A stretch of 64,000 bases of DNA from Natrinema zhouii (GCF_013456555.2 NZ_CP059154.1:2542001-2606000); one strand, 5' to 3'; counted from the first letter of the stretch, positions 34,994 through 44,239 are shown. Notes: generated from the sequence alone by a model not told the origin. Translations and numbers: made by a program.

Positions 34994-35722
34994 ATGACGA
35001 CCCAGCCACACCTGCTGGTCGACGACGGAGACCTGACGGACATCGCGCTCATCCCGGGCGATCCGGGACGAGTCGATCGCATCGCCGACCACTGTGACGA
35101 GTCGGAGACGATCGCCCAGAATCGGGAGTACAAGGTCGTCAACGCCACCTACGAGGGTCGGGAGTTGACTATCTGCTCGACGGGAATCGGCTGCCCCTCC
35201 GCCGCCATCGCCATCGAAGAAATGGCGAACGTCGGCGTCGAAACGTTCCTCCGCGTCGGAACGACCGGCGCGCTCCAGTCGGAGATCGAGATCGGCGACA
35301 TGATCGTCGCGACCGGCGCGGCGAAAAACGAGGGAACGAGCAAGCGATACGAGGCCGTCGAGTACCCCGCAGTGGCGGATTACGACGCACTATCGGCGCT
35401 GGTCGATTCGGCTGAGGCGAATAATGAAGACGTCCACGTCGGTCCCATCGCCTCCGACGACGCCTACTACGCCGAGACCGACGACGCCGTCGACGACTGG
35501 GAGGCCGCCAACCTGCTGTCCGTCGAGATGGAGGCCGCCGCCGTCTTCTCGCTGGCCCGCCGCAAGGGGCTTCGCGCCGGCGCGATCTGTACCGTCGACG
35601 GGAACCTCGTCGAGGGCACCCAGAAAGGAACCGACACCGAGGACGACGAACTACCGGACAAGGCCAAGAACAACGTCGGGCGCGCGATCGACATCGCGCT
35701 CGAGGCCACGACCAAGCTGTAA
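34994..35722 (+). CDS. Nucleoside phosphorylase, uridine-phosphorylase type
   Basis: This 242-residue enzyme splits nucleosides with phosphate to base and (deoxy)ribose 1-phosphate. Motifs are IPGDPGRVDRIA (phosphate site), GIGCPSAAIAIEE, RVGTTGALQ, and SVEMEAAAVFSLA for ribose binding. It belongs to the NP-1 class near uridine phosphorylase; base specificity is not certain. Its product would feed the PfkB kinase and ribose-1,5-bisphosphate isomerase encoded upstream, and with deoxynucleosides the DeoC branch after mutase action. The start MTTQPHLLV follows a T-rich promoter (CTTTTTTCTC). Confidence 0.92.
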   Translation: MTTQPHLLVDDGDLTDIALIPGDPGRVDRIADHCDESETIAQNREYKVVNATYEGRELTICSTGIGCPSAAIAIEEMANVGVETFLRVGTTGALQSEIEIGDMIVATGAAKNEGTSKRYEAVEYPAVADYDALSALVDSAEANNEDVHVGPIASDDAYYAETDDAVDDWEAANLLSVEMEAAAVFSLARRKGLRAGAICTVDGNLVEGTQKGTDTEDDELPDKAKNNVGRAIDIALEATTKL

Positions 35723-35743
35723 CAGCCTCGAGCCAGCCGACTT

Positions 35744-38041
35744 TCACTCTTCCGAGCGACCGAACAGCCGTTCGCGGAGCGACCGCTTCGTCGGCCGCTC
35801 GGCGAGCAACACGGAACACTCGAGGTCGTCGACGACGTCGAAGACGAGCGAGCCGCGGACGAGTCGGGAGAGCAGACCGCGTTCCGTCGCACCGATGATC
35901 ACGAGCGTTTCGTCTGCGGCCTCGCGGCCGATCGCGCTCTCGACGTCGCCGGAGGCGTCGACCGTCAGTACGGCGTCTCCGATATCGTGGTCGGCCGCCC
36001 ACTCCGTCAGGAATGCTTCGCCAGCCTCGCGCTCGCTCTCGTCGTCGACGACGTGGAGGAGGTCGATCGAGGCCCCGGTCGTCGAGCGCAGCGTTCTCGC
36101 GATCTCCGCACTGAGTTCGGAGTCCGGACCGCCGGCGGTCGGCAGGAGGATTCGGCTGGGATCGTAGCCCCGGTCTTTCAGTACGAGGAAGTCACACGGG
36201 AGCTCGTAGGCGAGTTCGTCGAGCGGCTGTTCGGCGCGTCCCATCGCCCACGGCCGGTCCGCACCCCATCCCATCACGACCTGATCGGCGTCGTACTGGC
36301 GAGCGGCGTCGAACACCTCCTCGAACGAGCGATGGGAGACGATCGTCGTCGTCTCGATCGTCGCACCCCGCTCTTCGGCGTGTTCGCGTGCTCGCTCGAG
36401 CAGTTTCTCGGATTCGGCGTCGATCCGATCGATCTGTTCGGCGCCGCGATCCAGCGGCGTCTGGTCGGGCACCTGGACGATGTGGACCGCGTGGACCACG
36501 CCGTCGCGTTCGGCGGCGAGCGAGCTGGCGAGCGAGATGAGCTGTCGTTCGGTCCGGGGGTTCGACAGCGGCACCAGCACGCGGTATTCGTCTGCCGCGT
36601 CGGGACTGGCCGCAGTGGCCGCCGAGACCGCCACGTCGGGCATCGCCTCGGACCGGTCGAGGACGTACTGGCCGAGGACGCCCTGTCGGGGCGTCTTCGA
36701 ACGCGCGTACAACGTGTACCACAGCACCGCGACGGCGACGAAGGCGAGACTCAACCCGATCTCGATCGGATCCATGAAGCCGATGAGCCCGAAGGAAAGT
36801 ACCGCACCGAGGATCGGCGTCACCGGGTAAAACGGTACCCGGAAGTCCGGCTCGTACTCGGGTACGTCGGCCTGCCGGAACGCGATCAACGCGATGTTCA
36901 TCAGTCCGTAGACGAGCAGATGGAGCACGCTCGCGGCCTTGGCCAGGATCTCGAGGTCCTGTCCGAGCGCCACGATGAACACGATGATGACGCTGCCGGT
37001 CAGCAGGATCGACCGATACGGCGTCGCATACTGGGAGTGGATCTCGTTGAGTTTGTCCGTGACGATCTTGTCTCGTCCCATCGCGAAGTTGATGCGAGCC
37101 GACGAGAGGATCGACGCGTTAGCACTCGAGGCCGTCGCCAGCATCGCCGCCAGCGAGATCAGGGTGACGCCGACCGCGTCGAGGAGGGGAATCCCGGCGA
37201 ACGTGATTTCGGAGACCTGCGAGACGGGGACGCTGTCGTCGAGCGAGTGCCAGGGGACGATGCCGACCATCGTGGCGACGAGAACGGCGTAGATCATCGT
37301 CACGACGGCGACGCTGCCGATGACCGCGATCGGGAGGTTCCGGCCGGGATTCTTCAGTTCCTCCGCGACGGTCGCGATCTTCGCGTAGCCGAGAAAGGAG
37401 ACGAAGACGAGGGCGGTCCCGGGCAGAATCGCGCCGTAGCCCGCGTCGGTCGGCGCGAGGCCGTCGGCGGTCAGCGTCGTCCAGTCGAAGTGCAGGAAGC
37501 CTGTCGCAGCGAACACGGTGAGAATGCCGAGCAGAACCGTGACGATCACCGTCTGGACGCCGCCGGTCTCTTTCGCGCCGATGTAGTTGATGCCGACGAA
37601 CAGCAGGCCGGCGAGCAGGGCACCCAGCTGGATGTCCGACAGCGCGAAGCGGCCGAGCTCGAGCGTCGGTAGCGCGAGCACCGTGCCGGCCAGTAACTCG
37701 GTGAGATAGCCGCCGAAGCCGATACAGTAAAACGCCGAGGCGAACGCCAGTCCCATCCAGTCGCCCATTCCGGAGATCGAGCCGAACAGGGGCCCGAGTC
37801 CGCGATTGATGTAGTAGTAGCCGCCGCCGGCTTTCGGCATCGCCGTCCCGAGTTCGCTCACTGCCAGCGCGTTGACCATCGCGATCGCGCCGCCGATCAC
37901 GAACGAGACGACGACGACGGGGCCGGCTTCCTGTGCCGCGACGCCGGGCAGGACGAAGATCCCCGCACCGATCATCGTCCCCATCCCGATCGCGAGCGCG
38001 GAGAGGAGTCCGAGGTCCTTGGCGAGTTCGTCGTCACTCAT
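35744..38041 (-). CDS. APC superfamily amino-acid permease fused to Usp domains
   Basis: This is a 765-residue protein. Residues 10-460 form the APC transporter core with about twelve helices; helix 1 carries GMGTMIGAGIFVLPG. Two universal-stress domains follow (about 490-625, EYRVLVPLSNPRTERQL; and 625-765, DPSRILLPTAGGPDSEL), ending in a short basic-acidic tail. Nucleotide-gated amino-acid transport is inferred from the fusion. Its start overlaps the end of the free Usp gene by eight bases, so both are made together. Confidence 0.94.
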   Translation of the reverse strand: MSDDELAKDLGLLSALAIGMGTMIGAGIFVLPGVAAQEAGPVVVVSFVIGGAIAMVNALAVSELGTAMPKAGGGYYYINRGLGPLFGSISGMGDWMGLAFASAFYCIGFGGYLTELLAGTVLALPTLELGRFALSDIQLGALLAGLLFVGINYIGAKETGGVQTVIVTVLLGILTVFAATGFLHFDWTTLTADGLAPTDAGYGAILPGTALVFVSFLGYAKIATVAEELKNPGRNLPIAVIGSVAVVTMIYAVLVATMVGIVPWHSLDDSVPVSQVSEITFAGIPLLDAVGVTLISLAAMLATASSANASILSSARINFAMGRDKIVTDKLNEIHSQYATPYRSILLTGSVIIVFIVALGQDLEILAKAASVLHLLVYGLMNIALIAFRQADVPEYEPDFRVPFYPVTPILGAVLSFGLIGFMDPIEIGLSLAFVAVAVLWYTLYARSKTPRQGVLGQYVLDRSEAMPDVAVSAATAASPDAADEYRVLVPLSNPRTERQLISLASSLAAERDGVVHAVHIVQVPDQTPLDRGAEQIDRIDAESEKLLERAREHAEERGATIETTTIVSHRSFEEVFDAARQYDADQVVMGWGADRPWAMGRAEQPLDELAYELPCDFLVLKDRGYDPSRILLPTAGGPDSELSAEIARTLRSTTGASIDLLHVVDDESEREAGEAFLTEWAADHDIGDAVLTVDASGDVESAIGREAADETLVIIGATERGLLSRLVRGSLVFDVVDDLECSVLLAERPTKRSLRERLFGRSEE

Positions 38042-38474
38042 GGCTCTCCGTCCGTGGAAGGACCACCAGCGGCCGATCGGTGTTGGCGAGGAGTTTCTGT
38101 GCGACATCGCCGGTAAGCAGCTTTATCCATCGACTCGCTCCGCGAGGAGTGAAGACGATCGACGTCGCGTCGAGCCGTTGCGCTCGCTCTAGAATCGCCT
38201 CCGCGACGTCGGTTCCGTACAGAATTTCGGTCTCGAGGATAACGTCTTCGTCGGCCAGTTCCGTTTCGACGCGTTCGAAGATTCGTTCGGCCCGTTCTTT
38301 GCGCTGTTCGACGCCGGCTTTGTCGGGAGCACCGCCGGCTTTCTCGATCACGTGGACGACATGAAGGGTCGGTCGTCCGTCGTAAATCTCTCGCAAAATC
38401 GCCCGACACGTCTCCTCGGCATCTCCCTCGCTCGCGATCGGGACGAGAACCGTCTCGAAGAGAGAGCTAGCCAT
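38034..38474 (-). CDS. Universal stress protein UspA family
   Basis: This 146-residue Usp-fold protein starts ASSLFETVLVPIASEGDAEET and ends KLLANTDRPLVVLPR. The usual ATP loop G-2x-G-9x-GS is degenerate here (TPRGASRWIKLLTGDVAQ), so nucleotide binding is uncertain. The last eight bases overlap the start of the APC-Usp permease gene. A TATA-like TATAAATCT is found at 38603-38611 (read leftwards as GATTTATAC), leaving a leader of about 100 bases. Confidence 0.9.
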   Translation of the reverse strand: MASSLFETVLVPIASEGDAEETCRAILREIYDGRPTLHVVHVIEKAGGAPDKAGVEQRKERAERIFERVETELADEDVILETEILYGTDVAEAILERAQRLDATSIVFTPRGASRWIKLLTGDVAQKLLANTDRPLVVLPRTESHE

Positions 38475-38737
38475 CGGTTCGACCTCCCTGCCGACCGATC
38501 CCGGACTGTCTCGTTTCGTGGCGCAACGGGATACGGTCCGCAATCGAGGATCCTCGCTCGATCGGATACTCGGTCATCAGTCCCTCTGTTTTCCCGTTAG
38601 GAGTATAAATCTCCCGATAGAATTGATGATTACTTATTTTACCACCCGATATATTACTGATAGCTGAAAAAAGAACGATAGCTGATACGATGGACAAAGT
38701 AGATTAGCATATGGTGGGGGGGATGTTACAACGGAGT
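38475..38737. promoter_or_regulatory. Divergent regulatory region between Usp and Lrp/RCK_C genes
   Basis: Two direct copies of GATAGCTGA lie at 38659-38667 and 38677-38685, eighteen bases apart. They overlap the likely start region of the rightward regulator gene (TATA-like ATATATTAC, 38650-38658). The leftward TATA box is at 38603-38611. Autoregulation and control of the Usp/APC unit by the Lrp-type protein is the natural inference. Confidence 0.45.
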
Positions 38738-39499
38738 ATGGATACTCGGCTCGACGAAATCGATCGTCGAATCATTCACGCGTTAATGGACGACGCCCGG
38801 ACGATCTCGGCACCAACGATCGCGGAGGAACTGAACGTTTCTCCCGGAACGATCCGAAATCGCATCGCTCAACTCGAGGAAAACGGCGTGATTACCGGCT
38901 ATCACGCGAGCATCGATTTCGAGCGGGCGGAGGGACATCTCACGAATCTCTTCATGTGTAACGCTCCCGTCTCCGAGCGCGAATCGGTGGCCCAGCGGGC
39001 GCAGATAATTCCCGGTGTGATCAACATTCGGGAGTTGCTGACCGGCCGCCGGAACCTCCACGTGCTCGCAGTCGGGAACGACACGGAGGACCTGCGTCGG
39101 ATAGCCCGGTCGCTCTCCGATCTCGGAATCGAAATCGAGGACGAAGTGCTCGTCCAGAACGAAACGTCGCAGGCGTACGCACCGTTTGGCCCAACGACCG
39201 AAACGCGAGAGGCGCTGCTCACGGATTTCGTTAGTCTTTCGGGTGACGCCGAGGTCGCCGAGGTGACGGTCGATCGAGACGCCACGATCGCCGGCATGAG
39301 TCTCCAGGAAGCCGCTCGCCGTGAAACGTTCACCGACGATACGCTCGTCATCGCGATCGAACGGGACGACACCGTCCTGACGCCCCACGGTGACACGAAG
39401 ATTCAACCGGACGACATCGTCACGGTCTTCTCACGCAACGGTGTGACCGACGACACGATCGCGACCTTCCGTTCGAGGGAGGCCGCCGGTTCCGAATGA
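38738..39499 (+). CDS. Lrp/AsnC-type regulator with C-terminal RCK_C (TrkA-C) domain
   Basis: This encodes a 253-residue regulator. Residues 1-60 are the Lrp winged helix (LDEIDRRIIHALMDDARTISA, VSPGTIRNRIAQLEENGVI). Residues 65-140 resemble the Lrp ligand fold. Residues 175-245 are a TrkA-C ligand domain (AEVTVDRDATIAGMSLQEA, DTKIQPDDIVTVF). This fused architecture links gene control to a small ligand such as a nucleotide. The start MDTRLDEIDRR is chosen as typical; in-frame ATGs at 38711 and 38723 would add up to nine residues. It is divergent from the Usp and APC-Usp genes, its likely targets. Confidence 0.9.
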   Translation: MDTRLDEIDRRIIHALMDDARTISAPTIAEELNVSPGTIRNRIAQLEENGVITGYHASIDFERAEGHLTNLFMCNAPVSERESVAQRAQIIPGVINIRELLTGRRNLHVLAVGNDTEDLRRIARSLSDLGIEIEDEVLVQNETSQAYAPFGPTTETREALLTDFVSLSGDAEVAEVTVDRDATIAGMSLQEAARRETFTDDTLVIAIERDDTVLTPHGDTKIQPDDIVTVFSRNGVTDDTIATFRSREAAGSE

Positions 39500-39580
39500 T
39501 GGCGTGACGAGGGTTTTCCTTACTCAGCCCGTCTCGAACGCTGCTGTCGAGCGGCTGTTGATCGCGTTCGATCGTGTTTC

Positions 39581-40396
39581 TCACTGCGACGCCGTGAGTT
39601 GCTCCGCGAGCGCCATCGTCCGATCGGTGAGCGCTTCGGTCGTCTCGGTGGCTCCCTGGAGCGTCTCGTTGGTCGTGGCGAACAGTCGGTCGAACGCGAG
39701 CGTCCCGTCCTCGCCCTGCCAGTCGCTCGTCTCGCGGACGGCGAGTCCGCAGGTCGCACACGTCGCGTCCGCGCTCGCTCGAACCTCATCGAAACAGCCC
39801 TGACACCGGCCGAGCCCCGTCGCGACCGTCTCTCCGAGCGCGACGACCTTGCGGAGCGTCGACTGCAGGGCCGTCGCCGTCTCGGCGAAGGCCTCGAGCG
39901 ACGCCCGAACCTCGGGGTCGACGGTCGATCGGAGGGCGGCGAGTCGCTCGAGGCGGGCGTCGACGATCGCGAGCGCGAGCAGCACGTCGAGCCGGGCGCG
40001 GCGGTACTCCAGGACGGACTCGTCGATGCCGACGTCGGTCTCCTCGTCCAGCGCGGACTCGAGGGCCGCGGGCAGCGACGTCGCCAACGACGCGAACGCG
40101 GCGACGTCCGAGATGGTCGCGCCCTGGAAGCCGGTGGTCTCGCGGACGAGTCGAAACAGCGCTTCGGTCTCGACGGCGTCCGTCGAGGGCTCGGACTCGA
40201 GCGGGGCGAAACAGTCGTCACAGACGGTGACGAGCGCGCTTTCGTGAACTTCGCCCTCGAGCGGCACGTCACCAACGGGGGCGGTCCGGAGCGTGGCCGG
40301 TCCGTCGTCGCCGCCGACGGCGTCGCAGTGTCGACACGTGTACGCGTCGCGGTCGAATACGGCACTCCGGTCGGCGCGCCAGTCGCGTGCAGTCAC
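39581..40396 (-). CDS. HNH-like zinc protein with second zinc ribbon
   Basis: This protein has 271 residues from a GTG start (VTARDWRADRSAVFDRDAY). Residues 5-65 follow the HNH layout, CRHC...VTVCDDC with strand VFDRD-AYTCRHC, but the invariant paired histidines are largely replaced, so nuclease activity is doubtful. A helical middle region follows, then a second ribbon CQGC...CATC near residue 210, and a helical tail. An ATG 29 codons upstream is possible but translates unlike protein and crosses the promoter shared with 40511. The function is unknown. Confidence 0.7.
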   Translation of the reverse strand: MTARDWRADRSAVFDRDAYTCRHCDAVGGDDGPATLRTAPVGDVPLEGEVHESALVTVCDDCFAPLESEPSTDAVETEALFRLVRETTGFQGATISDVAAFASLATSLPAALESALDEETDVGIDESVLEYRRARLDVLLALAIVDARLERLAALRSTVDPEVRASLEAFAETATALQSTLRKVVALGETVATGLGRCQGCFDEVRASADATCATCGLAVRETSDWQGEDGTLAFDRLFATTNETLQGATETTEALTDRTMALAEQLTASQ

Positions 40397-40510
40397 GAGC
40401 GAGCGAAGACAGCGCGGCGACAAAAACGCTCCGGCGGGGGATGCGACGGACGGCCCGATACGATGCGTTGCAGCACGAAACACTAACCCGCCGTCTCACG
40501 TATCGCCTGT

Positions 40511-41167
40511 ATGGCCGACTCACCGGACGACACGGACCGATCGGACGAATCGGAGACGGACGACGCGGACGAGTTCGAACTCGAGCGTGCGTACGACCGC
40601 GCGGACCTCGCCGCCGTGTTCCGCGAGTTCGCGACCGCCTTCGAGTCGGGGCGCTCGCTCCGGCTGGACGGCGACGAGCGGAGCGTCGAAATCGAGGTCC
40701 CGGAGCGCGTCGTCGCCGAGTTCGAGGCCGAACGCGAACTCGACGCGGAGCCGCCGGTCGGCGAACTGGAACTTGAACTCGAGTGGGACGACCCCGAGGG
40801 CTCGAGCATTCGAGTGACCGATCACGAGGCCGACGAGACCGCCGAGCACCACGAGCAGTCTGCGACTGCGGACGTCGATCCGGCGACGGCGGTGATGCCC
40901 CTCGAGGGAGTCGCCGACCGCGACGAGGGTGCTTCGGCGGACGGCGTCGCCGAGTCGGAGACAGCGGAGACGAGCGGCTCCGAGCGGACCAGTCGCTTCG
41001 AGGTCTACGAAGACAAGGCGGGCCAGTGGCGCTGGCGGCTCGTCCACTGGAACGGCAACATCGTGGCCGACAGCGGTGAAGGGTACTCGTCGCGATCGAA
41101 CGCCGAACGGGCGGCTCGGAGCGTCATGCGCAGCGCTCCGTCCGCCTCCATCCAGCGGCGTGACTGA
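40511..41167 (+). CDS. Amphi-Trp domain and DUF1508 (HVO_2922-like) fusion protein
   Basis: This 218-residue acidic protein has, at residues 22-105, an amphi-Trp-type beta domain (DLAAVFREFATAFESGRSL, VEIEVPERVV, LELELEW). After an acidic linker, residues 158-215 hold a DUF1508/YegP-type domain: RFEVYEDKAGQWRWRLVHWNGNIVADSGEGY, ending in a helix with ERAARSVM. Such small beta domains dimerise; the cellular role is unknown. It shares an upstream region with the leftward HNH-like gene. Confidence 0.88.
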   Translation: MADSPDDTDRSDESETDDADEFELERAYDRADLAAVFREFATAFESGRSLRLDGDERSVEIEVPERVVAEFEAERELDAEPPVGELELELEWDDPEGSSIRVTDHEADETAEHHEQSATADVDPATAVMPLEGVADRDEGASADGVAESETAETSGSERTSRFEVYEDKAGQWRWRLVHWNGNIVADSGEGYSSRSNAERAARSVMRSAPSASIQRRD

Positions 41168-41230
41168 GACGGAGACAGTCGATCCAGCAATTGCCAGACG
41201 ACGGAAATCGGTCGACTTGGGGATCGTGGA

Positions 41231-41977
41231 CTATCGCTGAATGTCGTCGCCGTCGCCGTCTATATCGACGTCGAGATCCGCTGACCAGTCGATGCGCTCG
41301 TACTTGAGCGACGGCCCGGCGTCGGTCGGGATCGCGTTGTACTCTCGGAGGAACGCGACGATGCCGCTCGTTCCCCCGAAGTCGCCGCGGTACTGGCGGA
41401 AGAGCCGCGGAACCGTCGCAGTGCCGTCCTCGGGATCGTAGGTGACGTTTTCCTCGAGGAACCACTCGATGGCGATGTCCAGTTCCTCGTCGACGTCTCG
41501 CGGTGAGTAGACCGCAATCGGGGGGCAGTGGTCGTCGCCGTGACTCAGCGCGAAGTGGATCCGCGGATCGCACTCCGCGAGCCGGAACTGGCGCTCGAAC
41601 GCCGTGGGAAACGGCCGCGGGAGGTAGCCGAGGCCCCACGGCAGTTTCGAACTCCGGAGCAGCCCGTGTTCGATATCGTTGAGACTCAGCCAGACCCCGC
41701 TGACGGGGACCTGATCGCGGGCGAAGAACTTCCACTGATCGAGCAGTCCGCCCTCGAACAGGTCGTCGGCCGCTTCCTCCTCCAAGAGTAGCTGTGCGTA
41801 CGCGTTGTAACAGTTGAGCCAGAAGGCGAGTTTCCCCTCGCGATTGGACAGGGCCCGTTCCAGCCGCGACCGCTCGAGCGTCGCGAGGCGCTCCCGAAAC
41901 GGGTCAGCATCGCCCTCCGTTTTGACCGTATAGAGGAGATCGGCCGAGAGCGAAAGGGGATCGAGCTGAGTCGACAT
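41231..41977 (-). CDS. DUF547 domain protein
   Basis: This 248-residue protein carries the DUF547 signature: KLAFWLNCYNAYAQLLL, LSLNDIEHGLLRS, and DPRIHFALSHGDDHCPPI, with Cys and His residues that recall transglutaminase or papain-like folds. A C-terminal part with YNAIP leads to an acidic tail. The activity is not known. It is single and divergent from the permease gene at 42089. Confidence 0.9.
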   Translation of the reverse strand: MSTQLDPLSLSADLLYTVKTEGDADPFRERLATLERSRLERALSNREGKLAFWLNCYNAYAQLLLEEEAADDLFEGGLLDQWKFFARDQVPVSGVWLSLNDIEHGLLRSSKLPWGLGYLPRPFPTAFERQFRLAECDPRIHFALSHGDDHCPPIAVYSPRDVDEELDIAIEWFLEENVTYDPEDGTATVPRLFRQYRGDFGGTSGIVAFLREYNAIPTDAGPSLKYERIDWSADLDVDIDGDGDDIQR

Positions 41978-42088
41978 TCGTGGTAACGTTCACCAACCAG
42001 GCCCTTGAAGCCGTGTGGCGGCTCTATACGACAGTCCTGACTGGAGATACGTTCAAGCCGTGGTTTTATTTCCCTAATCGCCGAAATA

Positions 42089-43114
42089 ATGGCTGTGAAT
42101 CTCAGCAAGGGATTTCTCCTGGTCCTGGTCGTACTCTTCGCGTATCTCTCACTGATGCTCGCGTCGCCGTTCCTCCAGTACATTCTCGGGGCCATTCTCG
42201 TCGCATACCTCCTCTTCCCCGTCCAGAAACGACTCGAGCAGCGGGTCTCACCGCCGATCGCCGCGTTCACGCTCGTCGTGCTGGCGGTCGCGGTCGTCAT
42301 CGTCCCGCTCATCGGTATTGTCGCGGTGGTCGCCAGCGATGCCCGGCGGCTCATCGAAAACGTCAATGCCGAATCGTTCCAGACGGCCGAACTCGAGCGA
42401 ATCATCGAGGAACAAACGGGCATGAGCGTCGATATAACGTCCACGCTGGCCGATTCCGCACAGGGGATCGGCGGAATAGCCCTCGAGCAGTCGACCGCAT
42501 GGTTCAGCGCGCTGACGCACTCCCTCGTCGGGCTCGGACTCGCGATCTTCCTGCTCTACTATCTCCTCAAGGACGGAAGCGAGCTGCTGGCCTGGATCCG
42601 GAAGATGACGCCATTGCCGGACGACGCACAGGACGACTTCTACCAGGAACTGGACGCGGTGATGTGGGCCGTCCTCGCGGGTCACGTCCTGATCGCGATC
42701 ATTCAGGGCGGTATCGCCGGACTGGGACTGTTCGCGACCGGGGTGCCAAACGCGGCGTTCTGGACAGTCGTCATGATCATCCTCTCGTTGATCCCGCTGA
42801 TCGGTTCGTTCATGGTGTGGGGGCCGGCCGTGCTCTACCTCTTCCTGACGGATGAACCACTCCTCGCAGCGGCGCTCTTTGCGTACAGTATGATCGTCGT
42901 CGGCCTCTCCGACGACTATCTCCGGCCGATCCTCGTCGACCGCTACGCCGATCTCAACCCCGCCGTCATCATCCTCGGCGTCCTCGGCGGCGTCTACGCG
43001 TTCGGCGTCATGGGGCTGTTCTACGGCCCCGTCGTCCTCGGTGCGTTGATCGCGACGCTAGACGTGATGAAAGATCACTACAACGGGCTCGAGGATATCT
43101 CCGGAATGCAGTGA
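42089..43114 (+). CDS. AI-2E family transporter
   Basis: This 341-residue membrane protein has eight hydrophobic helices and the family marks FLLYYLLKDG near residue 155, IGSFMVWGPAVLYL, and NPAVIILGVLGGVYAFGVMGLFYGPVVLG near the C-terminus. Family members include putative Na+/H+ antiporters and autoinducer exporters; the substrate here is unknown. An extramembrane helix region lies at 85-145. Confidence 0.92.
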   Translation: MAVNLSKGFLLVLVVLFAYLSLMLASPFLQYILGAILVAYLLFPVQKRLEQRVSPPIAAFTLVVLAVAVVIVPLIGIVAVVASDARRLIENVNAESFQTAELERIIEEQTGMSVDITSTLADSAQGIGGIALEQSTAWFSALTHSLVGLGLAIFLLYYLLKDGSELLAWIRKMTPLPDDAQDDFYQELDAVMWAVLAGHVLIAIIQGGIAGLGLFATGVPNAAFWTVVMIILSLIPLIGSFMVWGPAVLYLFLTDEPLLAAALFAYSMIVVGLSDDYLRPILVDRYADLNPAVIILGVLGGVYAFGVMGLFYGPVVLGALIATLDVMKDHYNGLEDISGMQ

Positions 43115-43176
43115 GCGGTCCCGGAACGAACACCCGAATCAGTGGACGGCCGTGCCCCGCTCGAGTTCGATTACTA

Positions 43177-43704
43177 TTACTGGGTCTCGCGCGTTCCCGC
43201 GAGCAATTCGTCGACGAGCCGCGTGAACCGATCGACGAGCCGATCGGGAACCGTCGGCGTCACCGTCGTCAACAGCCGGCCGGTCGCGTCGGGGTTCGCG
43301 AGCGCGAGGACGACGCGGTTTCGCTCGTCGTATCGTTTGTCGACGATTTCGTGCTCGACCAGCCGATCGAGGTGGTACTCGAGCGTGCTGCGGGCGATGC
43401 CGAGGGTTTCGGCAACGTCGCCGGGTGCGGCAGGTTCGTGCTCGATCAGGTGGATGACGATCTCGCGGGCGGTTTCCCGGCGGAACAGCGCCAGCGCGGC
43501 CCGTTCCCACGCGTCGTACGCGGGCGGGTAGTAGTGAGTTCGGCCGTACCACTCCTCGCGGACGAGCCGGTCGTCCTCGAGCAGTCGACGGATGTGATAC
43601 TGGACCTGCCCTGGCGCGAACGCGGACTCCCTGACGAGTTCGTTGAAGTGGACGCCGGCGTTCGCGCGGACGTGGGCGTGAATCCGTTGTCGGGTGTCGG
43701 TCAT
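43177..43704 (-). CDS. Double winged-helix transcriptional regulator
   Basis: This 175-residue protein has two winged helices: RIHAHVRANAGVHFNELV...GQVQYHIRRLLEDDRLV (residues 5-50) and REIVIHLIEHEPAAPGDVAETLGIARSTLEYHLDRL (residues 78-118). This two-wHTH layout is common in haloarchaeal ArsR-like regulators paired with a divergent small membrane protein, as here with the gene at 43892. Control of that neighbour is inferred. Confidence 0.88.
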   Translation of the reverse strand: MTDTRQRIHAHVRANAGVHFNELVRESAFAPGQVQYHIRRLLEDDRLVREEWYGRTHYYPPAYDAWERAALALFRRETAREIVIHLIEHEPAAPGDVAETLGIARSTLEYHLDRLVEHEIVDKRYDERNRVVLALANPDATGRLLTTVTPTVPDRLVDRFTRLVDELLAGTRETQ

Positions 43705-43891
43705 CTGTGGCTGTGACTCCCCCGTAGTGGGTGGTATCGTCGCCTAGCGCTACGGTCCATATAACGGGTTCCCCGCGTTCCCAGTCCTCGAGAACCGTCG
43801 ATCGGGGCTCGAGAGCCAATCGCTCGAGCGACCGGCACGGACGTATCGAAGCGAATAGGTGGCCGTCCGCCCGAGTACGGGTATCGATCGC

Positions 43892-44239
43892 ATGGTGCTC
43901 GCAATGTCGTTCGCCGACGAGTGGCTCGATCCGCAGCTCGCACCCGTTCTCGTCGCCATCATCGTCCTCGCGGTGGTCGGCACGACGGCGCTTTTCGCCG
44001 TCGGCCTCGTCGCGTATTCTCGGCGCCGGACGACCCGGTATTCCCTGATAACCGTCGTGCTGGGCGTGCTGGTCGTCCGGTCGGTGACCGGACTCGGAAC
44101 CGTCCTCGGACTCGTTCCGATGACGGTCCACCACCTCGTCGAGCACGGCTTCGACTTCCTCATCGCGGTGTTGGTCCTCTACGCCGTCTACCGGAGCGGG
44201 CCGACGAGCGAGACCGTTTCTCGAGAACCCGACGATTGA
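43892..44239 (+). CDS. Small membrane protein (DUF7471-like)
   Basis: This 115-residue protein has three hydrophobic helices: LVAIIVLAVVGTTALFAVGLVAY, YSLITVVLGVLVVRSVTGLGTVLGL, and FLIAVLVLYAVY. Histidines lie before the third (MTVHHLVEHGFDF). It is regularly found next to a double-wHTH regulator in haloarchaea, which gives the DUF7471 guess. ATG at 43892 is used; another in-frame ATG lies four codons later. Confidence 0.75.
   Translation: MVLAMSFADEWLDPQLAPVLVAIIVLAVVGTTALFAVGLVAYSRRRTTRYSLITVVLGVLVVRSVTGLGTVLGLVPMTVHHLVEHGFDFLIAVLVLYAVYRSGPTSETVSREPDD

Noticed and set aside
40397-40483. ATG start at 40483 for the HNH-like gene
   Set aside because: The extra 29 residues look like translated promoter DNA, and the homologous-looking domain begins at the GTG at 40396.
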